NCBI GenBank assembly: GCA_003694425.1
Contig: RFJX01000018.1
Coordinates: 1 to 8,449, forward strand
Reading direction: 5' to 3'
DNA from: Gammaproteobacteria bacterium
Lineage (GTDB): Bacteria; Pseudomonadota; Gammaproteobacteria; J113
DNA length: 8,449 nt
Part shown: positions 1 through 4,579 of the stretch, piece after piece
Layout: the number at the start of each line of letters is the position of its first letter
Position numbering within the stretch: position 1 is the first letter of the stretch
The notes under the pieces: model-generated
Seen by the model: the letters and a program-made list of their open reading frames with translations, nothing else
Told to the model about the DNA's origin: nothing
The model's database searches: none
Program-made: the position numbers and the translations under genes

Positions 1-1095
1 AAGAGGCAGGAGCTGAAGGGGTTCCTCGACGAGCTGGACCTGCTGCGCGAGGCGGCCAACGCCTCGCAGCTGCGGCGCAACTTCCGGGACGACCCGCGCC
101 TGGTGGTGCCGGCGGTGGACTGGAACCTCACCACCACCTCGGTGATGGTGACCGAGAGGGTGCACGGGATCCGCATCGACGACACCGAATCGCTGCGCGC
201 GGCCGGGGTCGCCCTCCACGAGGTGGCGATGCTGGGGGTGGATCTCTTCTTCACCCAGGTGTTCCGCGACAGCTACTTCCACGCCGATCTGCACCCCGGC
301 AACCTGTTCGTGATCCCGCCGACGGAAGAGCAGCCGCTCCTGCGCATCGCCGCGGTCGATTTCGGCATCATGGGGTCGCTGAGCGACTTCGACCAGCGCT
401 ATCTCGCCGACAACTTCCTCGCCTTCCTGGACCGGGACTACCGCAAGGTGGCGGAGCTGCACGTCGAGTCCGGCTGGGTCCCCGCGGGGACCCGGGTGGA
501 CGAGTTCGAGGACGCCATCCGCGGGGTCTGCGAACCGATCCTGGAGCGCCCCCTGCGCGAGATCTCCTTCGGCTATCTGCTGCTGCGGCTGTTCCAGACC
601 GCGCGCCGCTTCCACATGGAGATCCTGCCCCAGCTCCTGCTGCTGCAGAAGACCCTGATCAACATCGAGGGGCTCGGCCGCCAGCTCGATCCCGATCTGG
701 ACCTGTGGCAGGCCGCCCGCCCCTCGATGGAGCGCTGGATGAAGGAGCGGACCGGTCTCAGGCGGCTGGTGAACAAGTCGAAGGAGAACCTTCCCTTCGT
801 CATGGAGCGGCTGCCGGAGCTGCCGGACCTGCTGCTGGACGCCCTGGCCGCGCAGCGGGGGGAGGGCGAGCGGCACAAGGAGCTGCTGCGGCGGCTCGGG
901 GAGCTGGAACGCAGGCTGCACGGTGACGGCCGGCGCGGGCGTCAGGCGGTGGCCGGCGGCGCCCTGGTGCTGGCGGCGGCGCTCCTGCTCGGACTGGGGG
1001 AGAGTATCACCCCGCTTCTGGCCGGACTGCCGCTCAGCGTCTGGCTGAGCGGCACGGCGGGGCTGGTCCTGCTGTTGCTCTCGCAGCGCGACTGA
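1..1095 (+). CDS. ubiB: UbiB, atypical protein kinase-like protein of ubiquinone biosynthesis (5' end outside window)
   Basis: Partial gene, open from the first base of the window and ending in TGA; 364 residues are visible. UbiB belongs to the ADCK/ABC1 atypical kinase family and is needed for ubiquinone synthesis at the inner membrane. The family signature HADLHPGN lies at visible residues 94-101, preceded by a tyrosine and phenylalanine as is typical, and the metal-binding DFG motif is at 120-122. The stretch EAANASQLRRNF near the start is typical of UbiB. The C terminus carries two hydrophobic segments at about 317-334 and 343-361, matching the family's membrane anchor. E. coli UbiB has about 546 residues, so roughly 180 N-terminal residues, including the KxGQ region, lie upstream. 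The methionine at base 103 is internal, because coding continues in frame before it with family-like sequence. The usual partners ubiE and ubiJ would be upstream and are not visible. Confidence 0.95.
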   Translation, partial: KRQELKGFLDELDLLREAANASQLRRNFRDDPRLVVPAVDWNLTTTSVMVTERVHGIRIDDTESLRAAGVALHEVAMLGVDLFFTQVFRDSYFHADLHPGNLFVIPPTEEQPLLRIAAVDFGIMGSLSDFDQRYLADNFLAFLDRDYRKVAELHVESGWVPAGTRVDEFEDAIRGVCEPILERPLREISFGYLLLRLFQTARRFHMEILPQLLLLQKTLINIEGLGRQLDPDLDLWQAARPSMERWMKERTGLRRLVNKSKENLPFVMERLPELPDLLLDALAAQRGEGERHKELLRRLGELERRLHGDGRRGRQAVAGGALVLAAALLLGLGESITPLLAGLPLSVWLSGTAGLVLLLLSQRD

Positions 1096-1123
1096 TCCAC
1101 GACCGCGCCCGCGGCGGCGCCGG

Positions 1124-1142
1124 GCCGGAAGGCGGTTCCGGC
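1124..1142 (+). other. Perfect 7-bp hairpin downstream of ubiB
   Basis: GCCGGAA (1124-1130) and TTCCGGC (1136-1142) are exact reverse complements separated by a five-base loop GGCGG. It lies 28 bases after the ubiB stop, where a terminator would be expected, but no T-run follows, so it is not a classic intrinsic terminator. It may still slow RNA polymerase or protect the 3' end of the ubiB message. Confidence 0.45.
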
Positions 1143-1152
1143 AAGGGTGGTC

Positions 1153-1158
1153 TACAAT
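1153..1158 (+). promoter_or_regulatory. Possible -10 box upstream of the unknown gene
   Basis: TACAAT matches the sigma-70 -10 consensus at five of six positions and stands out in a very GC-rich gap. It lies 86 bases before the proposed start of the next gene. No good -35 hexamer is found 16-18 bases upstream (the sequence there is close to AGGCGG), so an activator or another sigma factor would be needed. It would begin the three-gene run 1245-3212. Confidence 0.3.
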
Positions 1159-1244
1159 CCCTGCAGGATGCCGGGAACCTCTGTCCTGTTCCTCCCGGCC
1201 ACGTCATTCATCGGGCCCTTTCCTGCAGATCTCGGGAGCCGGCG

Positions 1245-1877
1245 ATGGGCAACACGCAGACGACGGGCAAGCTGTTCCTGGAGTTCTTCAGCCTGGGGCT
1301 GGGCGAGCTGCTCATGCTCCAGCGGCATGAGGGAAAGGCCCTGCTGGGGTACCTGGTCATGGAGAAGGGCAAACTGCTGTTCCGGGATCAGGGGATCCTG
1401 AAGGATGTCCCGGAGATGGCGGTGGCGCCCTGCTGGGACATCGGCACCGTGGGCGCCATCTGCCGGCTGGAAGGGGTGCCGTGGAAGAGCCTCAGCTTCC
1501 TCGGGCCCGATCACTGCCGCATTCCGGTCGACCTCAGCGCCACCCGGCACGACCTCCTCGGCCGGGTCACCGGACCGATGGGGGAGGACCTGCTCACCTT
1601 CCGCGGTTCCGCCTACCGCGCCTTCCAGGCGATGCTGGGGGCGCACATCCTGCCGGTGGTCGTGCCCCAGCCACTGGTGACCGATGCCGGGGTGATCGGC
1701 CTCGCGGTCGGGGACCTGCGTTTCGCCTCCATCCCCCTCGAGGCGGTGATGACCGCCCATGAACTGGTGGAGGAGTCGGTCGAGCGCCATCTCACCCTCT
1801 CGGTGGAGGACCTGTCGGTGGACGAGGAGGAGTTCGAGAAGCTGTTCGGCAACTTCATTCACTCCGATCGGGCGTGA
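1245..1877 (+). CDS. Uncharacterised 210-residue soluble protein with acidic C-terminal tail
   Basis: I do not recognise this family. The ATG at 1245 has a GGGAG ribosome site at 1234-1238, six bases upstream. The predicted protein has no signal peptide or membrane segment, so it is probably cytoplasmic. Residues 8-60 have an alternating layout ([16 protein letters not shown], then [16 protein letters not shown]) that loosely recalls small DUF4388/PATAN-like regulatory domains; this is a weak impression. A middle region, about 61-125, holds cysteines at 73, 83 and 101. Residues 130-180 are hydrophobic and mixed helix/strand. The tail from about 187 is strongly acidic and ends in a DEEEFEKLF cluster, which could be a docking peptide. 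The stop lies 34 bases before the YaiI-like gene, so the two are probably cotranscribed. GC-rich codon use is like its neighbours, so nothing suggests recent transfer. The reading frame is well supported by the ribosome site and spacing, but the function is unknown. Confidence 0.8.
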   Translation: MGNTQTTGKLFLEFFSLGLGELLMLQRHEGKALLGYLVMEKGKLLFRDQGILKDVPEMAVAPCWDIGTVGAICRLEGVPWKSLSFLGPDHCRIPVDLSATRHDLLGRVTGPMGEDLLTFRGSAYRAFQAMLGAHILPVVVPQPLVTDAGVIGLAVGDLRFASIPLEAVMTAHELVEESVERHLTLSVEDLSVDEEEFEKLFGNFIHSDRA

Positions 1878-1911
1878 GGGCGCGCATACGACCCCGGCGG
1901 GGTGCCTGCGC

Positions 1912-2364
1912 ATGATGATCTGGGTCGATGCCGACGCCTGCCCGGTGGCGGTCAGGACGATCCTCTGCCGGGCCGCTGAGCGCCGGCGGGTGAAGGTGAG
2001 CTTCGTCGCCAACCAGCCGGTCCAGGTGCCGCGCTCGCGCTGGATCGGCATGGTGCGCGTGGCCTCCGGATTCGACGAGGCCGATCACGAGATCGTCCGC
2101 CGCCTCAGCCCGGGGGATCTGGTCATCACCGCCGACATCCCGCTTGCCGCCGAGGTGCTGGAGCGGGGCGGCCACGCCCTGACACCGCGCGGCGAGCTCT
2201 TCACCGGGGAAAACATCCGCGCCCGCCTGAACATGCGGGATTTCATGGAGACGATGCGCGCCAGTGGCGTGGTCACCGGCGGGCCCGGCGCCTTCGGCCA
2301 GGCCGAGCGCAAGGCCTTCGCCGACGAGCTGGACCGCTTCCTGACCCGCGCCACCGCCGGCTAA
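1912..2364 (+). CDS. yaiI: UPF0178 / DUF188 family protein, YaiI-like
   Basis: A 150-residue protein very close to E. coli YaiI (152 residues) along its whole length. Shared blocks are WVDADACP (residues 4-11), VANQ (32-35), [10 protein letters not shown] (54-63), [11 protein letters not shown] (69-79), LTPRGE (90-95), [13 protein letters not shown] (107-119) and TGGP (122-125). The paired aspartates D6 and D8 and the acidic FDEAD block suggest a metal-binding, PIN-like nuclease fold. That is inference from the family, whose biochemical role is not established. Two ATG codons stand in tandem at 1912 and 1915. The first gives the same N-terminal length as YaiI and has a GGCGGGG purine stretch about nine bases upstream. 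The frame is open further upstream, but that part overlaps the preceding gene and does not resemble the family. It sits between the unknown gene and the PAS/GGDEF-like gene on the same strand. Confidence 0.92.
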   Translation: MMIWVDADACPVAVRTILCRAAERRRVKVSFVANQPVQVPRSRWIGMVRVASGFDEADHEIVRRLSPGDLVITADIPLAAEVLERGGHALTPRGELFTGENIRARLNMRDFMETMRASGVVTGGPGAFGQAERKAFADELDRFLTRATAG

Positions 2365-2420
2365 AGTTCCCGCTCCGGCGTCCGTTAACCTTAGCATCCC
2401 CAAGCCGATGGAAGCCTGCC

Positions 2421-3212
2421 ATGTCTGACCATGCTGCAACAGGACCGGAACTGGATGAACTGCTCGAGGCCCTGCCGGTGGGGGTGCTGCTGCTGGGGGC
2501 CGATCAGCGCGTAGTCTGGCATCAGCCCCTGGCCGCCAGCCTGCTGGGGATCAGCGGGGAGGAGCTCGAGGGGCTGCACCGGGACGAGCTGCCGCTGGCC
2601 GCCAGCACGCCGCTCTCGGCCGAACACCTGCTGACCCCGGTGCATGTGCCGGAACGGCGGCTGAAGTGCTGGATTGCGCCGCGTCCCTCGGGCGGCGGGG
2701 AGACCTTCGTCTTCCTCGCCGATGTCACGCCGCTCCTGCAGGGGGTCAAGTCCCGCACCCTGGGGCTGGACCGGCGCGAGTCGTTGCGGGTCGATGAGGA
2801 GAGCGGGCTGCTCTCCCGCAAGGCGGTGCTCCAGTCCCTGGTGGGCGAGGTCTCGCGCAGTCGCCGTTACGGAAACCCCCTGAGCGTGATGCTGATCCGG
2901 ATCGAGGGACAGGCCGGAGAGGAGGCGGAGGCGCTGAGGGTGGTGGCGCAGGCGCTGCAGGATCAGCTCCGCTGGGTGGATGTGCTGGGGCGCTGGGGCC
3001 CGGATACCCTGCTGCTGGTGCTCCCCGAGACCCCGGCCGAGGCCGCCGCCATCCTGCCGGAGAAGTTCGCCGACGCCCTGGAGGGGACACCGGTGGCGAA
3101 GACGGGAGTGGCGAGCTGGGAGAAGGGAGACGACGCCCTCTCCCTGGTGGACCGCTGCCTGGAGGGGCTGGAGCGGGGAGAGCGGTCGCCTCCGATGGCC
3201 GAATCGGCCTGA
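2421..3212 (+). CDS. PAS domain protein with degenerate GGDEF-like domain
   Basis: A 263-residue cytoplasmic protein with two modules. Residues about 11-108 look like a PAS sensor domain (LEALPVGVLLLGADQRVVWHQPLA, then DVTPLLQ at its end). Residues about 124-250 follow the layout of a GGDEF diguanylate cyclase domain: DEESGLLSRKA in place of DxLTGLxNRRA, then SRRYGNPLSVMLIRIE, then GRWGPDTLLLVLPET in place of RYGGDEFLLLLPET. The active-site motif is therefore GPDTL (193-197) rather than GGDEF, and the metal-binding aspartate of the first strand is replaced by arginine (R160). Loss of both argues against cyclic-di-GMP synthesis; a role as a nucleotide-sensing or protein-binding signalling module is possible. 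The ATG at 2421 has a weak GGAAG site six bases upstream. The gap to the YaiI-like gene is 56 bases, and the gene converges on the OsmC gene with 13 bases between stops. Domain assignment is fairly sure; lack of activity is inferred. Confidence 0.85.
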   Translation: MSDHAATGPELDELLEALPVGVLLLGADQRVVWHQPLAASLLGISGEELEGLHRDELPLAASTPLSAEHLLTPVHVPERRLKCWIAPRPSGGGETFVFLADVTPLLQGVKSRTLGLDRRESLRVDEESGLLSRKAVLQSLVGEVSRSRRYGNPLSVMLIRIEGQAGEEAEALRVVAQALQDQLRWVDVLGRWGPDTLLLVLPETPAEAAAILPEKFADALEGTPVAKTGVASWEKGDDALSLVDRCLEGLERGERSPPMAESA

Positions 3213-3232
3213 AGGAGACGGGGCGTCAGGCC
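3206..3232. terminator. Shared inverted repeat across convergent gene ends
   Basis: GGCCTGA (3206-3212) and TCAGGCC (3226-3232) are exact reverse complements around a 13-base loop. Each arm is the tail of one gene: the last two bases before and through a GCC alanine codon plus TGA stop on the plus strand, and the same on the minus strand. Transcripts from either side would form the same 7-bp stem. No T-run follows on either strand, so intrinsic termination is uncertain. Confidence 0.4.
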
Positions 3233-3642
3233 TCGCGGAGCTCGTAACTGTGTTCGATTCGGGCGGTCGCGCCGAGCATCACCGAGGCGGAGCAGTACTT
3301 GTCGGCCGACAGCTCTACCGCCCGGCGCACCTGGCTCTCACGCAGCCCCCTTCCGGTGACGACGTAGTGCAGCCGGATATGGGTGAAGACCTTCGGCGGG
3401 GTTTCGGCGCGCTCGGCCTCGACCCGGACCTCGACATCGTGCACCTCCTGGCGCCCCTTGCGCAGCATGGTCACCACGTCGTAGGCGGTGCAGCCGCCCA
3501 GTCCGGTCAGCAGCAGCTCCATCGGGCGCGGCCCCAGGTTCCGTCCCCCTCCCTCCGGCGCCCCGTCCATCACCACCGCGTGCCCGCTGCCGGTCCCGGC
3601 GAGGAAGAGGACCTGCTCCACCCATTTGACGTCGACCTTCAT
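3226..3642 (-). CDS. yhfA: OsmC family protein, YhfA-like peroxiredoxin-type
   Basis: A 138-residue protein on the minus strand, close to E. coli YhfA from end to end (MKVDVKWVEQ..FLAGTGSGH, PRPMELLLTGLGGCTAYDVV, LRKGRQEV, FTHIRLHYVVTGR, AVELSADKYCS, HSYEL). OsmC/Ohr proteins are small cytosolic thiol enzymes that reduce organic peroxides. The two family cysteines are present at C51 (in GGC) and C117 (in KYC). The physiological substrate of the YhfA branch is not firmly known. The ATG at 3642-3640 has a GAGAG site five to nine bases upstream on the minus strand. The gene is divergent from the CRP/Vfr-type gene, an arrangement also found for yhfA/crp in E. coli, which supports both assignments. 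Its 3' end nearly touches that of the PAS/GGDEF-like gene. Confidence 0.93.
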   Translation of the reverse strand: MKVDVKWVEQVLFLAGTGSGHAVVMDGAPEGGGRNLGPRPMELLLTGLGGCTAYDVVTMLRKGRQEVHDVEVRVEAERAETPPKVFTHIRLHYVVTGRGLRESQVRRAVELSADKYCSASVMLGATARIEHSYELREA

Positions 3643-3662
3643 GTCACTCTCTCAAGGTGTTG

Positions 3663-3672
3663 TTTTGCAAAA
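3663..3672. promoter_or_regulatory. 10-bp palindrome TTTTGCAAAA between divergent genes
   Basis: A perfect palindrome in an AT-rich island of an otherwise GC-rich window. It lies just upstream of the proposed crp -10 box and just inside the expected start of the yhfA transcript, so a bound protein could affect both genes. It does not match the TGTGA-N6-TCACA consensus for CRP, so the binding protein, if any, is unknown. Confidence 0.3.
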
Positions 3673-3681
3673 AGGGAAGGG

Positions 3682-3689
3682 ATTATAAC
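3682..3689. promoter_or_regulatory. Overlapping divergent -10 boxes for yhfA and crp
   Basis: The eight bases ATTATAAC hold a perfect TATAAT read on the minus strand (3687 to 3682) and TATAAC on the plus strand (3684-3689). The minus box would start yhfA RNA about 33 bases before its ATG. The plus box could pair with TTGTTT (3660-3665, 18-base spacer) and would start crp RNA about 80 bases before its ATG. No good -35 was found for the minus promoter. Polymerase could not occupy both boxes at once. Confidence 0.45.
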
Positions 3690-3720
3690 AATTCGACAAC
3701 CGGAGGCCTTTTCAATAGAA

Positions 3721-3726
3721 TTGACA
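3721..3726 (+). promoter_or_regulatory. Perfect -35 hexamer TTGACA upstream of crp
   Basis: An exact consensus -35 box 50 bases before the crp start. At 16-18 bases downstream the sequence is GC-rich (around GGCCAC) and gives no -10 box, so this may be chance or part of an operator. It is near an inverted pair CAATTC (3689-3694) and GAATTG (3718-3723). Confidence 0.2.
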
Positions 3727-3776
3727 GGGGAACCAGCGGGACCGGCCACCGCCGGAACCGGGAACAGGTGAGCGAC

Positions 3777-4412
3777 ATGCTGAAACCCGAGAAAAGGGAA
3801 GGGAACGAAGCCATCGAGCGCTTCCTTGCCCATTGCCACCGGCGCCGCTTCCCTGCCAAGAGCGTGATCATCCGGCAGGGTGACCCCTCCCGCGACCTCT
3901 ATTACCTGATCAGCGGATCGGTCACCGTGCTCTACGAGGACGAGCAGGGTCACGAGATCGTCCTGGCCTATCTCAACGACGGGGACTTCTTCGGTGAGAT
4001 CGGCCTGTTCAATCCGGAGGCGGGGCGCAGCGCCCTGGTCCGGGCCCGCACCGAATGCGAGATCGCCCAGATCGGCTATGACAAGCTGATGGCCATGCCC
4101 ACGCTGTTCCCCGACCTGCTGTTCGCCATCGCCTCCCAGCTTGCCATGCGCCTGCGCAAGACCAGCCGCAAGGTGGGGGACCTGGCCTTCATGGACGTGG
4201 CGGGAAGGGTGGCCCGCTGCCTCCTCGACCTGTGCCGGGAGCCGGATGCCATGACCCACCCCGACGGGATCCAGATCCGCATCACCCGCCAGGAGATCGG
4301 CCGCATCGTCGGCTGTTCGAGGGAGATGGTCGGCCGGGTGCTGAAGGACCTCGAGGAGAAGCATCTGATCGAGGTCTCGGGCAAGACCATCGTGGTGCGC
4401 GGCGTCCGCTGA
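3777..4412 (+). CDS. crp: cAMP receptor protein, CRP/Vfr type transcription regulator
   Basis: A 211-residue protein collinear with E. coli CRP (210 residues) and closer to Pseudomonas Vfr in its recognition helix (CSREMVGRVLK). The cyclic-nucleotide domain covers residues about 12-120. The cAMP contacts known from CRP are kept: G73/E74 in GDFFGEIGLF, R84/S85 in GRSALVRA, and T129/S130 in the dimer helix (LRKTSRKVGDLAF). The winged helix-turn-helix is at about 170-192, with DNA-contact residues R182, E183 and R187. The family block DAMTHPDG is at 157-164. I chose the ATG at 3777 because AGGTGAG (3766-3772) lies four bases upstream and the length fits the family; an in-frame GTG at 3768 is possible. 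The open frame reaching back to 3657 is AT-rich upstream DNA that does not look like CRP. The gene is divergent from yhfA and lies 163 bases before the first tkt start candidate. No adenylate cyclase is visible here. Confidence 0.95.
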   Translation: MLKPEKREGNEAIERFLAHCHRRRFPAKSVIIRQGDPSRDLYYLISGSVTVLYEDEQGHEIVLAYLNDGDFFGEIGLFNPEAGRSALVRARTECEIAQIGYDKLMAMPTLFPDLLFAIASQLAMRLRKTSRKVGDLAFMDVAGRVARCLLDLCREPDAMTHPDGIQIRITRQEIGRIVGCSREMVGRVLKDLEEKHLIEVSGKTIVVRGVR

Positions 4413-4465
4413 AGGGCCCCCGAAGGGCGTGACGGCCCGGCGGAGCCTTCCCCCACTCGCTTTCT

Positions 4466-4485
4466 TAACGACCTCCCCCCCGTTA
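4466..4485. promoter_or_regulatory. Possible operator TAACG-N10-CGTTA at the tkt promoter
   Basis: TAACG (4466-4470) and CGTTA (4481-4485) are exact reverse complements separated by ten bases, the geometry expected for a dimeric helix-turn-helix regulator. The right arm overlaps the proposed -10 box. The spacer includes a run of seven C. Five-base arms can arise by chance, so support is modest. Confidence 0.3.
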
Positions 4486-4489
4486 CAAT
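4484..4489 (+). promoter_or_regulatory. Possible -10 box of the tkt-gap-pgk operon
   Basis: TACAAT, five of six consensus bases, 87 bases before the first tkt start candidate. The best -35-like hexamer is TTCTTA at 4462-4467 with a 16-base spacer, only three of six bases, so an activated promoter is likely. Transcription would begin near 4496 and give a leader of about 80-100 bases. Confidence 0.45.
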
Positions 4490-4509
4490 AAGGCGCTTTT
4501 TCACCCTGC

Positions 4510-4579
4510 CGCCCTTCTCGGGCGCGGGTTCTGTCCATCTGCCAAAACGGGGAGGAGTGGCCGCATCCGGAGCGGATGC
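4510..4579 (+). promoter_or_regulatory. Structured tkt leader: two hairpins flanking a strong ribosome site
   Basis: The leader holds a 5-bp hairpin, CGCCC (4510-4514) and GGGCG (4520-4524), then a strong ribosome site GGGGAGGAG at 4549-4556, then a perfect 7-bp hairpin, GCATCCG (4563-4569) and CGGATGC (4573-4579) with loop GAG. The second hairpin includes the ATG at 4576. The ribosome site is too far (19 bases) from that ATG in linear sequence, so folding may decide which start is used. Confidence 0.4.

Noticed and set aside
1759..1911. A 51-residue N-terminal extension of the YaiI-like protein
   Set aside because: The frame is open but overlaps the preceding gene, and it has no YaiI counterpart; the ATG at 1912 matches the family N terminus.
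1152..2051. A minus-strand open frame of 299 codons across the unknown gene and yaiI
   Set aside because: It overlaps the clearly conserved yaiI and has no ribosome site or recognisable motif. The plus-strand frames have proper starts and spacing, so this is a shadow.
3213..3217. AGGAG after the PAS/GGDEF-like stop as a ribosome site for another plus-strand gene
   Set aside because: No start codon follows at a usable distance and the strand turns into the antisense of the OsmC gene; it lies in the loop between convergent stops.
3657..3776. A 40-residue N-terminal extension of the CRP-like protein
   Set aside because: These codons lie in AT-rich promoter DNA, have no CRP similarity, and the ATG at 3777 gives the family length with a good ribosome site.
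4413..4460. GGGC/GCCC repeats after crp as an intrinsic terminator
   Set aside because: Only short, alternative 4-5 bp stems can be formed in very GC-rich sequence, and no T-run follows. Not distinguishable from composition.
4475..4481. Run of seven C in the tkt promoter spacer as a phase-variation switch
   Set aside because: Seven bases is short for slipped-strand switching, and on-off control of a central metabolic operon is unlikely. No second copy or contingency gene supports it.
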